DNA from: Solanum dulcamara
Lineage: Eukaryota > Streptophyta > Magnoliopsida > Solanales > Solanaceae
Assembly (NCBI RefSeq): GCF_947179165.1
Contig: NC_077242.1
Coordinates: 24,629,097 to 24,693,096 of the forward strand
Length of the DNA stretch: 64,000 nt
Direction: 5' to 3'
A program made the translations under genes and the position numbers. Position 1 is the first letter of the stretch; every line of letters begins with the position of its first letter. The notes beneath the pieces are model-generated. The model had not been told where the DNA came from. It did no database searches and saw only the letters and a list, made by a program, of their open reading frames with translations. This document shows, piece by piece, positions 1 to 10,677 of the stretch.

Positions 1-409
1 ATCCTATTTCTTCATCCCTCTCAACAACCCATTGTTCGTACCACACTCGAGCTACACCTTTGAGTTGATAGGCCACTAGCTCGGCCTTCTCATTTGGTGG
101 CACACCCATGATAGCCACAATCCGGTACACCTCATTAATGAACTCCATAGGGTCCTCATCTAGTTTAGAACCATCGAACTCGGGTGGATTCATCCTTTGG
201 AAATCCCGAATTCTAGAGGCTGGATTTTGCATTTGGGGAGGAGGAACACCTAGATTCCCTTGGTTAGCTACGACTTGAGCTAACAAAGTAATAACACTGC
301 GAAACTCGGCATGGGTTACCCCGTCCTCATGATGTTGGGCATTAGGAATCGGAGGAGTTTGGTCCTCATCGTCAACCCTTGCTCTTCGAGGTGGTCTTCC
401 ACGAGTCAT
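1..409 (-). CDS. Gag polyprotein N-terminus of gypsy element A (partial)
   Basis: Retrotransposon Gag, the structural protein of the virus-like particle. The ATG at 409 is chosen because it opens an uninterrupted frame of 136 codons to the window edge. It begins MTRGRPPRRARVDDED, a basic start followed by an acidic stretch, then reaches the typical plant gypsy gag core: RIRDFQRMNPPEFDG, then DEDPMEFINE, then YQLKGVARVWYEQW. The same core is recognisable in the gag of B (SRIRDF.RMNPP, YQLKD) and G. It starts about 200 bases after the primer site, as expected. No stop or frameshift is visible, unlike every other gag here. CCHC knuckle, protease and pol lie beyond position 1, so whether the element is complete cannot be judged. 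Confidence 0.9.
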   Translation of the reverse strand, partial: MTRGRPPRRARVDDEDQTPPIPNAQHHEDGVTHAEFRSVITLLAQVVANQGNLGVPPPQMQNPASRIRDFQRMNPPEFDGSKLDEDPMEFINEVYRIVAIMGVPPNEKAELVAYQLKGVARVWYEQWVVERDEEIG

Positions 410-608
410 TATCTAGAGAACACAAAATGGGTCGTTAGTTAAAGGAAAGCTTAGGACACTCTAAGGCACGACATGAATTAGAAAGAAGTGAAAATTTTCC
501 TAAACGTCTCATAGTCTCTTATTCATAATTGTGGCGCGCTTCACAACCATGAAGAAGAACCTATTCGACGCGGTATGTTGGACTTCCAAGGATCATTCAA
601 AACCTCGG

Positions 609-620
609 GCTCTGATACCA
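609..620 (-). promoter_or_regulatory. Primer-binding site of element A (initiator Met-tRNA type)
   Basis: On the minus strand this reads TGGTATCAGAGC, the complement of the 3' end of plant initiator Met-tRNA, four bases after the LTR terminus. It is the only fully intact primer site in the window. Confidence 0.9.
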
Positions 621-624
621 AGTT

Positions 625-2925
625 TGTCACGACCCAAGCCTAGGGCCTAGACGTGACATGGCGAATGAGGAACCCGAAAGTACCTCAAACAAGCCTCTTA
701 GCATTCTTTTAGCCTTTCATAGGTAATGATGATAAATAAACAAGCGGAAATCATAATAAATCTTCAACTTACATATGTCCAACAATACCTCTAACTATTA
801 GATTTAACGGGGCTAAGACAAGTCCCTAGCTCACCCTCAATCATAATAGAAGAAATTCCATAGTAAAATATCTTAACATATCATAAACTAGAAAGATAAA
901 GGAGTATTGTTCCCGGAACATGGGAACTCACCAAAAGTAGTCTTCAATGGAATATCAACTAGCCACGTGGAGGAGAATGAGGAGGAGCACTGATCCCTAC
1001 ATGGTGATATCATGTAGGCAAAAGAGTATGCGTTAGTACTTTGAATGTACTAAGTATGTAAGGATGCATGAACATTGAGAAAACATTAAAACATTTATGT
1101 AATATGGAACATAATTTAATGTATGCATAATAAATCATATATATATCCTTTAAAACATTTATTTTGTGGGAAATTAACCATAACCGACATTTAAGACCAT
1201 GCGAGCTATTTCATGGAATTCAACATAACCCCCTACGTTGGCCGGGGAGACTACTTGCCAGGTAGAACTCCGTCAACTTCATTCATTTCTTTAACTTTAA
1301 CTTTAAGGGCTATTTATGGATCCATTAGCCTAAGCCTACAAGGGCTCCTATGTTGGCACATAGTTAATGAGACAAGGGGTTGCTACTAGGATTCCCTTAC
1401 CGAATCCCACCTCAATGCCTCATTCGGTGCTAAGTCAATCCCACGGAATAGTTTAATACTTCAAAATATTCATAGCATATAACTTGAGAATTCAAACATA
1501 TTCGGTAGAATAGCTCATTAAAACATTTGATAATTCAAATATGCAATAATTGTCCTTATTGCATAAAGAATCCATCATTCATATCATTTCATCATTCTTT
1601 CATTTCATAAGACTTCCTTTTTGATCATAGATATTGCTTTCAAGCTTTCAAGTCAAACTTTATTAAAAACATAGTAAAAACTAGGTGGGATCAAATCACT
1701 TCAACTTGCAAATATGTATGTAAATAAATATACATAAATACTTTAAAATTCATTAATGAAAAATCATGATTTAAACAACCCACCATGAATTTCAAGAACC
1801 TTTAAATAGATAAATAAAAGAATTACTTGTAAACCATCAATTCATACATATGAAATTATGTTGCATCAAAATAGAGCAATAATCATTAGTTTAACCATGA
1901 TTCATACTATTAAGTAAAATTAAGAATTAACATAAGAAAATATTACTTGAAATCAAGATATTTAATTAAAAGAGTTTTTGGACTACATGGGTGGAAGAAC
2001 CCATGGATAAACACCCACATAACTTAGAGTAAAGCTTAAAGAAAATAAATATAATTTATCATATAATCAAAATAATTTAGACATGAGAGTGGAAGGAATA
2101 CTCTCATTGAAACCTTACATACCTGGAAACCGAAGCTTTAGTTGGTACCGAAAGACTTAATGACCACTCTTGAGTCCTAGCTTCTCTCCTTGCCGGAACG
2201 TTTTGTGTACTACCCGGAATATATGAATTACCGGAATAGTATTTCTTCACTACTAAGAACTAAAACTATATTTGAGAATGTGTAAAGAAGTGTATAGAGA
2301 GAAGATTTGCTTGAGAAAGCTTGATGAATAAAATGAGGAAATAAGGTGGGTATTTATAGGTGGGAAAGAGGACCTAACAATAAATAAAATAATTATAAAT
2401 AAAAATCTGAAAATTTAGTGGAATATATTGATGTCATGGATGATGTTAAATGGAGGACAATTTATGTCATGAGTGATGTCAAATGTATCTAGATCTTTCT
2501 ATGGTAGGTGAAATGAGTTATCTTTGACAGAATACTCTTTTTGGGAGCTACGTTTGAATAAGATAAATTCCTTATTAGGATTTGGTGTCTTCATAAGAAT
2601 TGTAGATATGGAAGTCTAGTTTCATATCGTTCAAGAATCAACCAATTTGGATAAACCTACAGTGAGATATGATTTTGCTTCTATAAACACTCATTTCCGT
2701 CACAGCATCCTACCTTACAAAGATTAATTTATTTGACCTACTTAACCTCCGAATCTTAAAATATGGTCTTCATAAAAGTTGTAGGTAATGATCTTGTGGT
2801 TACTCAGAAATTTGAATCACTCAATTTGGATATTCCTATGAACAGTTATGACCAAAATACAGAGGCTGTATCATGTTTAGGCAAAAATTGAAACATCGTA
2901 TACAACGTTTTTAGGGGATGTTACA
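625..2925 (-). repeat. 5' LTR of gypsy element A
   Basis: A 2301-bp LTR. Element-sense landmarks from the right are: two copies of a 22-base direct repeat (2464-2485, 2431-2452) with TGACATCA-like cores; a TATA-like box (CCTATAAATA, 2345-2364); a splice-donor-like CCAGGTATGTAAGG (2112-2125); a dyad GTTCCC/GGGAAC (907-932); and a TACTTAGTACATTC module near 1040-1060. Short open frames inside it have no family resemblance and are not annotated. Confidence 0.9.
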
Positions 2926-5774
2926 TTTATCAATGTAAAATCTCCTTAAAATATTTTTAGTATATGTTGATGGATAAAAATTCCATTTGTAATGTCTAAT
3001 TTGTAGACCAAGACAAAATTTTATCTTTTCAAGGTCTTTCATTTCAAATTTCTTTTTCAAACATTCTACTACCTTTGAAAGATCTTCTCAAGTTCCAATG
3101 ATATTTAAGTCATCAACATACACAACTATTATAACAAATTTTGATCTAGACCTTTTAATAAATACACAAGGACAGATTGGGTCATTCTTGTACCCTTCTT
3201 TTAATAGGTATTCCTAAGACGATTATACCACATACATCCCGATTATTTTAATCTGTATAAAGATTTTTGAAGTTTAATTGAACAAATTTCTCTGGAATCT
3301 TAATATATTTCAGAATTTTAAATCCTTCAATAATTTTCATAAAAAATATCGTTGTCTAAATAGCTATATAAATAGGTTGTGACCACATCCAACAGATGCA
3401 TGCCAAGTTTTTTCATGAACTGCTAGATTTATAAGATACTTGAAAGTGATTGCATCCATCACAGGAGAATATGTTTCCATGTAATCAATATCAGGTCTTT
3501 GCGAAAATTCTTGTGCTACAAGTCGTGCTCTATATTTTACGACTTCATTTGTTTCTCATTTCATTTTCGTACAAGAACCTATTTGTACCCCACTAAATTT
3601 ATACTTTCAAGTTTTCGGACTATCGGTCCAAAAACTTTATATTTTTCAAGCGAAACTAATTCAACTTGTATTGCATCTTTTCATTTTGGCCAATCATTCC
3701 TCTGTCTATATTTCTCGATAGATTATGGTTCAAGATCCTATTTTGGTTACATTATTTCAATAAAAACATTATCAACAAAGCTATTATCGACAATTATATT
3801 ATTTCAATTCCATATTTTTCTTGATGAAACATAATTTATTGAGATTTCTTCATTATTTTCAGGCACCTAAACCTCTTCCAAGGTTTTATCAACTGTTATG
3901 TCTCATCGCTCTTCTTGAGTGGGTTCTTCCATGTTATGACAATCTTGATCATTTGCTCCTTTTTTGTGAGAATTTTTTATCTTTGGAACCGATCGATCTA
4001 CCACATTTTAAGCGTGGTTTAGACTCTAGTTGTATTAATTAATTGTCCTACGGGGATATCAACTCGAATTGGGGCATTAACAGCTGGAATATGAAATTTA
4101 ATAACTTTTGATAGGTCAGTGAATGCATCTGGCTATTGATTTGCAATATTTTGCAAATGGATTATCTTTTGAACTTCCAGTTCACATTTATTTTTATGAG
4201 AATCTAAATGAGATAGTAATAATGCATTCCAATCTATTTTCTTTTCAGCTTCTTATTTTCTCCCCCTAATATTGGGTATACTGATTAATCAAAATGATAA
4301 TCAATAAATCTTGCCGTAAATAAATCTTCAATCATAGATTCTAAATATTTTATAATAGAAAGAGATTCATACCCAACATATATCCCCAACCTTCTTTGGG
4401 GATCCATATTTGTACTTTATGGTGGAGCAATTGGAATATATACCGCACATCCACATATTCTAAAATGGAAAAGTTCAGCTCCTGACCAAAAATCAATTGT
4501 AATGGGGAGACTTTATGATAACTTGTGGGTCTGATTCTCACAAGACTTGCTGCATGCAAAATAGCATGACCCCATAATGAAATGGGAAGTTTTGTTTTCA
4601 TAAACATTAGTCTAGCAATTAATTAGAGGATTAATGATTCCAGCAGACCATTTTGAGTACGAACATGAGCAATGGGATGTTCAACTGTTATTCGAGTTGA
4701 TATACAATAATCATTAAAATCTTGGGATGTAAACTCACCAGCATTATCGAGATGAATTGTGTTAATTGCATAATCTAAAAATTATATTCTTAACTTAATT
4801 ATTTTAGCAAGTAATTTTGCAAACGTCATATTATGAGTTGATAATAAACACACATATGTGACCATCTTGTAGATATATCTATTAAACTATATAATATTTA
4901 AATGATCCACATGATGGATGAATGAGCCCACATATATCACCCTGTATATGTTTTGAAAATGTTGGAGATTCAATTCCCACTTTGATTACTGATGGTCTGT
5001 AATCAATATTCCTTGAGAACATGCAACACAAGGGAATTCCTTAAATAGATGAATCTTTTGGTTCTTCAAAGAGTGTCCATGTGAATTCTCAATTATTTTG
5101 CGCATCATATTAGAACCGAGAGGTCACGGGTTCAAGCCTTGAAAAAAGCCTCTGGCAGAAATGTAAGGTAAGGCTACGTACAATAAACTCTTGTGGTCGG
5201 GCCCTTTCTCGGATCCTGCGCATATCGGGAGCTTAAGTGCACCATGTTGCCCTTTTATTAGAACCGGAATGACTCAATCGGTCACGCCAAATAATAAAAT
5301 TATTTGAGTTTGTAAACTTTTGATTTATTATGACATGTGTTTCAACCATTCTAATACTTGTGTAGTATAAGCCGGATGAAAGAACGAGTAACTTTTCAAT
5401 TATATTTTTTTACTCGACATTATTGTAGTAATATAAAGATATTTATTATTTTCATCATTTGTAGTGTCAATATGATAGCCATTTTGACGAATGTCTTTGA
5501 AACTTAATAGGTTTCTTTGAGACTTACTACAATATAATGCTTCATCAATTGCTAAATTTGTTCCTCTGGTAAGAACTAAGTTAGCTTTTCTGGAGTTTTT
5601 AATTAATTTTTTACTACCAGATATTATATTAACATTAGCTTTTTTCATAATCAAATAAGAGAAATATTGCTTATCTATTAAAATAGTGTGTGTTGTGGCA
5701 CTATCTATAAGATATATATCATCATAATTGATTTTGAATCCAACTGATGACTGAGAAATTTCCATATTCTTCAT
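2926..5774 (-). pseudogene. Copia pol: protease, integrase and reverse transcriptase remnant
   Basis: From the right: the aspartic protease start with LIDSATTHTIL (5774-5400); GSNMMRKIIENSHGHS and a CVACSQG zinc-binding piece (about 5260-5030) of the integrase; LDNAGEFTSQDFNDYC holding the second catalytic Asp (about 4760); the integrase C-terminal part with LWGHAILHAA and RPTSYHKVSPLQL (4607-4350); then RT with VYVDDLNIIGT (about 3130-3100, catalytic YVDD intact) and KFCLGLQI near 3020. RNase H is lost because element A is inserted here. Several in-frame stops and frame changes make it non-functional. The order integrase-RT is diagnostic of Ty1/copia. Confidence 0.88.
5109..5266 (+). mobile_element. 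SINE (TS/SolS type), 5'-truncated, with 10-bp TSD
   Basis: About 138 bp flanked by perfect copies of ATTAGAACCG (5109-5118 and 5257-5266). The body has a pol III B-box-like GGTTCAAGCC, then GTAAGGCTACGTACAATA, a GGGCCC stretch, GGGAGCTTAAGTGCACC and a T-run, which I recognise as the 3' part of Solanaceae TS/SolS SINEs. The A-box half is missing. It splits the copia integrase; removing it with one TSD restores the expected protein sequence across the site. Confidence 0.85.
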
Positions 5775-5969
5775 AAAAAATAAAAGATATTACAAGAACA
5801 TGAAAAACTAACAACATAAGAAACCTTAAGAAATTGCACTAAAAATATAGAAATTAGTAAGAAATAATGCCTTAAGAAAAGCATTTAAGGACAACATAGT
5901 AGCAAACATAATAGGAAAACAATAACTATTTGTGTAATTTTTTTCTTCCCCAGTTAGATGACCAGTTCT

Positions 5970-7002
5970 TTAGTCAATATTCCCATAAAAGTCTTCAACT
6001 TTCAAATGAGTAATATTTGGGAGGCCTTCCAAATCATTATCTTTATAAACAAGATTTGCCTCAATATCTTCATATTTATTTGAGGGAGTTGCTTTATTAT
6101 CATCATTCCGAAAATTCAAGTGTGTCTCCACATTATTATATTTTCTTTTGAGAGAGACTTGATAAAATTTCATAAAATGATCAGGCATACGACAATCATA
6201 TGCCTAATGACCCTTCAAACCACACCGGTGGCTAATATTGATTTTACCTCTAGAAGATTTATTTTGAGAAATTTTATTGTTCTCATATTTATTTCCACCA
6301 TGATGACGATAATTATTTTGTCTTCTACCACATCTCCACCCACATCCATGACCACGATACTTATTTTGTCTTGATTCCGACTAATTATGTGCTGCTACAA
6401 CATTCACTTCAAGTAATGGAGTAGACCCAGTGGGACATACTTCATGAGTTTTCATCAACAAAGTATTATTTTGCTTAGCCACAAGTTGACACGTAATTAA
6501 TTCAGAGTATTTCTTAAATCTTTTTTTAGGATATTGTTGTTGTAGCAACACATTTGGAGCGTGATAAGTAGAAAATATTTTCTCAAATAAGTCATCATCA
6601 GTGATAGTATCTCCCCATAATTTTAATATGGAACTTACTTTGTAGATAACAGAATTATACTGAGTTGTAATTTTAAAAATCTTGAAATCGAAGGTGTATC
6701 CACTCATATCGAGCTTTCGGTAACACCGTAAGTTTTGGGTGTTCATATATATCTTCAAATTATTCCATAATTCAAGAGGGTCTTTCTCAATTAAATATTG
6801 ATTTTTTAATCCTTAATGAAGATGATGACGGAGAAAAATCACGGCCTTCGCTTTATCTTGGCTTAATGCTTTATTTACTTGTTTAATAGTATCACCAAGA
6901 CCTTTAGCGTCAATGTGAATTTCAGCATCAAAGATCATGACAAATAATTCTTTCCGATAATGTCAAGTGTTACAAATTTAAGCTTTGATAAATTTAAAAT
7001 GA
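5970..7002 (-). pseudogene. Copia gag (UBN2-type) with CCHC knuckle remnant
   Basis: The start region reads NLSKLKFVTLDIIGKNYLS (about 7000-6950), then DAEIHIDAKGLGDTIKQ, FLRHHL, DPLELWNNLK, and WGDTITDDDLFEKIFSTY with VLLQQQYPKKRFKKYSEL (6758-6381). This is the plant copia Gag that binds element RNA. The zinc knuckle HRCGLKGH.AYDC near 6215 has lost its first Cys (Ser) and has a stop where Trp is expected. The C-terminal segment continues to 5970. Several frame changes and stops; the initiating ATG appears lost (ATT), so the start is approximate. Confidence 0.82.
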
Positions 7003-7614
7003 TGAAAACTAAAGAAAAATAATGAATCGAAAATGACAAAGATAACTTAATATTAAATTTCTGAAACAAATAAATTTAAGTAGATCCTTAAGATATACTA
7101 ATAGAAAATAATTTGTTTACTAATTAATGTAACAATAAAAACAATGATGATACTAAAATTTTGATGAGAGATTGTAAGAGATTGGTTTATCATATGCAAT
7201 TAATATGTTATCTCATTTATCTTTAATCACTTCCAAAAATAAAATCAGCAATAGAAAAATATATCAAACAATAGTCCTATGGTAAGATACATAAAATTAG
7301 TTATAATAATAACATACTTGAATGAAAATTTAAGTAATATCATAAGATATTCAAGAAGTAACGTATGGTGACATTATTATTATTTATATATAATTAAATA
7401 TAAGACTAGCTACAAGAAAATTGTACATATACTAAAGCTAATAATAACTCAATGAATAATAACAGAGTCAGGTATATTAAATAAAGATCATCAAGTTAAC
7501 TAAATGGAAATTAAATAGATAAGTAAGAACAAAAATATATAAGGCATGTGTTCATTATAGCTGAGATGGAAACTTAATTTATTCGGAGGGTGTCAGAGCT
7601 TCGTGCTGATAACA
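7003..7614 (-). other. Copia 5' leader and primer-site region
   Basis: Non-coding leader between LTR and gag. Next to the LTR the minus strand reads TGTTATCAGCACGAAGCTC, the usual position and sort of sequence for a copia primer site, but it matches initiator Met-tRNA only partly. Nothing else recognised. Confidence 0.6.
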
Positions 7615-8721
7615 TGTTATGAAATGAGTATCAAGCCCCATTTGTTTTCATTACGATTAAGACGTCTGAATCTGAATATTAAGATGTGTATTAAGAATTA
7701 GAGGTCTGAATCTGAATATTAAGATGTTACATTAAGATTTAAATATTAAATGGTTAAGACTGTTTGTGTTTCTAAACATCTGAATGTATAAAAATTATTT
7801 TTATTTTTAAAAAATATAAATTCAAATAAAATACTGAATTGATCTAATATTATATCAATAAAATATTTTAAAATTTTTATTTGGCAATTAGTGATGGTGA
7901 TGACTAATGTTGGTGATTGTATGTTTCAATTTGAGATGGTGTTCATTGCTGCTGATGGCTATGGATAGTATTATTATATAGTGGTTGGTACTAGTGACTA
8001 GCGTGTTTATTGTTGGTAGCAATTGATAGTTAATAGTGTAATGATACTAACAAATAATGATGGTGGTTAATAATGACTAATGATGATAATTATCGATAGT
8101 AATTAGTGAATGTAATAATGATTGGTGGTGATAATTATTATTGGTGGCTAATGGTGATGAGTGTTGATTTTTGTAATTGACGGTAGTTATGGTTGGGCTG
8201 AGTATGGTGGTTGTGGATGATAGGTGGTATGATTGGTGATAGTTGTGGTTGGATTGAGGATGGTAGTTGTGGATAGTACGGGGTGGTGATTGATAGTGGT
8301 TGTGTGTGGTGGGTGAAAGTAGATGGAGTGACGGTGAACTTTCACATTTGTAGAAATTTTTAAATAGACATCTAAATGATATTAAGACTTTATTATAGAT
8401 CTTATTCATTCAGATCTATTCAGACCCATTAAGTGGTTGTAAAATAAGAAAAATAAATGCACTTAATGATTAAGATCTAAATGATTAAGATTCAAACCTT
8501 GAAAATAAACAGACTTAATGACTGACATCTGAATGATTAAGATTCATAACTTGAAAACAACCAGAATTAATGACTAAAATTTGAATGATTAAGACCTTCA
8601 TTAAGTGCAAACAAATGAGGCCTCAATGCTAAAATAACAAGAAAGATAGATGAAAAGATAAAAAGTGTAGTATTTTTATTTCACTTGCTCCCCACTTTGT
8701 TACAAGAAGAGGGGTATATAT
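7615..8721 (-). repeat. Copia 5' LTR, interrupted by a TIR transposon
   Basis: The LTR ends at 7615 (element-sense ...TTTCATAACA). On the far side of the inserted transposon the same LTR resumes at about 8625 with, element-sense, a TATA-like TATATATACC, then a GTAACAAAGTGG module and TACTACACTTTTTATC, typical of a copia R/U5. The outer end was not found; sequence beyond about 8721 looks unrelated. Confidence 0.65.
7635..8621. mobile_element. Non-autonomous TIR DNA transposon (about 0.99 kb)
   Basis: Ends are inverted repeats: GCCCCATTTGTTTTCATTA at the left and, read on the other strand, GCCTCATTTGTTTGCACTTAA at the right, followed by subterminal repeats of TCTGAATATTAAGATG and ATGATTAAGATTCA type. 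The interior is GGT/GAT-rich low complexity with no transposase. TCAA flanks both sides but a clear TSD is not visible, so superfamily (hAT-like?) is unsure. It lies inside the copia LTR. Confidence 0.65.
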
Positions 8722-10126
8722 ACACTAGATAGTGTGCCTGTGCTCCGCATGGGTGCCCAATGCCATTTTTGGCATCTTTATTAAATCATCTACTACTTTG
8801 AACATAGAAAGTGCAAGCAAAGACAGCTGAGTAAACTTTGAAAATGAAACATTCAAAACATTTACATTACATTCTGTAGGTACTTTTGAAGTTCATTCAG
8901 ATAAAGATCACAAATTATTTTTCAAATGTTCCATTATCGAATTATAACAACATTTATCATTTGTCATCGAGCAAAGTAGCAAGGTGTGTGGAACATTGTC
9001 AAATTATAACATCATCTGTCCTCAAGATGAAGTAGCAATTGCTTCACTGGTGTGTGGGCAACAATACATGCCCTAAGCTTCACATAAATATATTGCTTTT
9101 AACCTACTATAAGAGTACATTGGAGGTGATATGTGGAAGAAGTTTGATTTGCTCATTTTACGCGACATAGATTTGATATAAAATGATAGAAAGGAAATTA
9201 AACTTAGTTAAGAAAAGTAATACTATTGCTTAAACATTCTTGGAAGAAATTTGCATCCGATATACATATTGTAGTCCTCAGATTTAGATCTTCGTCCGGT
9301 ATGCAAAAACAAATGAACGAATATAAACAAAGCAGAGCAAGAAGACAATAAATAAATTCAAAAACAAAGGTACCTCAAGATAAACCACTGCATATATGAT
9401 GGAAAAACTGAGAAATGAAAGGGAATTAAAGAGAGTAATCAATGAGAGAGAACCATGTTTACCTCCATGCCTATATTTTTCAATATTGATTCACAACCAT
9501 TTGACTCTATCTGATGCCATCATTCTTTTTGTATAATCCTATTTTACACTTATCATCGTTAAAACTAGATAACTGCTAGAGTATGGAAAAGGCAAGATGG
9601 ATTTGTGAGTTTAATCCTTTATGGTTATGGACTTGCGGGGTTAAGAAAAGGCTTGCCATGTAAAATCACTTTGGTGTGGCTGTGATTTGCACATGCGTGT
9701 GCCCGACATTATTATTTGTTTGTGTTTCTTAGTTTTGACAGAACAAATATGGGAAAAACAAAGTTATTTACAATTAAAACTTGAACTATAAAGAAGGTAA
9801 AAATCAGCTCTACGAATATACTATCAGACAATGTATTAAGAAATTCACTTAGTAGATCAACTCTCCAATCCAAAGTACAAAGGAGAGTCACAGAATTTAT
9901 CTCAACGTTAGTCTAACCGTAACCAGCGTATTAGTCTAGAGAAAGAGCACCAAGGAACTAAAGAAGCATTACGAGCCGCAAACTTCAAAAATTTAAGCAC
10001 CTATCATCAACCATTTATAGAGTGGCTAATGAGCCCCGATGGTTTCTACATCTAGGGAATGTCTTACCGGTATCAACTAATGTCAGGCACATCTGAAGCT
10101 TGATCAAGCACCATGCAACCTTTCTT
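8722..10126. other. Unassigned non-coding DNA
   Basis: No open frame with family resemblance on either strand. A degenerate GC-rich motif of about 33 bp occurs at 8727-8761 and again near 9671-9705 (GTGTGCCTGTG...GGGTGCCC and GTGTGGCTGTG...GTGTGCCC), possibly ends of an undefined element. Confidence 0.4.
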
Positions 10127-10515
10127 GAGCCCGTTTGGATGGGCTTAAAAAAATAACTTTTATGTATGAAGTGCTTTTAGAACTTTGAAGTGATGAAAAT
10201 TATTTTTATAAATAAGCAGTTGAGTGTTTGGATAAAAGTGCTTAAATGAGGAAAATGATGTGAATTTTAGGGTTAAAAGAATTAAAAGGGTAGTTTGGGA
10301 ATTTAGTTAAAATATAAGGGATATAAAAGTAATTTTCATGGTCAAAGAAAATGACTTTAAGCACTTAGAAAAAAAAGTTAGGAATCCTAACTTTTCATTT
10401 TTGACTGACTTTAAGAACTTTATGGTTTAAAGTTAGCATTAGGCAAACACGTTCAAAAGCTAAAAAAGGGCTTTAAGTTGGTTTTGACCAACTTAAAGCC
10501 CATCCAAATGGGCTC
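10127..10515. mobile_element. MITE with about 20-bp terminal inverted repeats
   Basis: 389 bp. The left end GAGCCCGTTTGGATGGGCTT matches the reverse complement of the right end (GAGCCCATTTGGATGGGCTT) at 19 of 20 positions. The right TIR extends into a second hairpin (AAGTTGGT...ACCAACTT). Only CTT repeats at both flanks, so the TSD is uncertain. No coding capacity. Confidence 0.75.
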
Positions 10516-10677
10516 CTTGTCGTCTACATTCACATTTTTCATATGTCTTATAAGAATAATTATAATGTAGATGTGCCATAAGTAAAAAACTGTAAAAATT
10601 AGTGAAAATATTCTATTAATACTAGAAGCAACAATTAGAATGAGATGAAAAGATAACTCTTGGTAACATGGATAAAC

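Larger units (their letters stand above)
1..2925 (-). mobile_element. Ty3/gypsy element A, 5' part (LTR, primer site, gag start), cut by window edge
   Basis: Read on the minus strand this is a 2301-bp LTR (TGTAACATCC at the right, GGTCGTGACA at the left), four bases, a perfect 12-base primer site, a leader and an open gag running off the window. The element has entered the reverse transcriptase of a copia element, whose reading continues from 2926. A solo LTR of the same family lies at 25842-28178. The partner TSD and 3' LTR are outside the window. Perfect primer site and unbroken gag suggest a recent insertion (inference). Confidence 0.9.
2926..8721 (-). mobile_element. Ty1/copia retrotransposon, decayed; 3' part removed by element A
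   Basis: On the minus strand, LTR, primer region (7590-7614), gag (to about 5970), protease, integrase and part of the reverse transcriptase follow in copia order (integrase before RT). The reading stops at 2925 where element A begins. Stops, frameshifts, a SINE (5109-5266) and a TIR transposon (7635-8621) interrupt it. The outer LTR end near 8721 is uncertain. Confidence 0.85.

Noticed and set aside
8077..8409. 110-codon minus-strand frame rich in His, Asn, Tyr and Ser
   Set aside because: It is the translation of GGT/GAT-rich low-complexity DNA inside a TIR transposon; no family resemblance.
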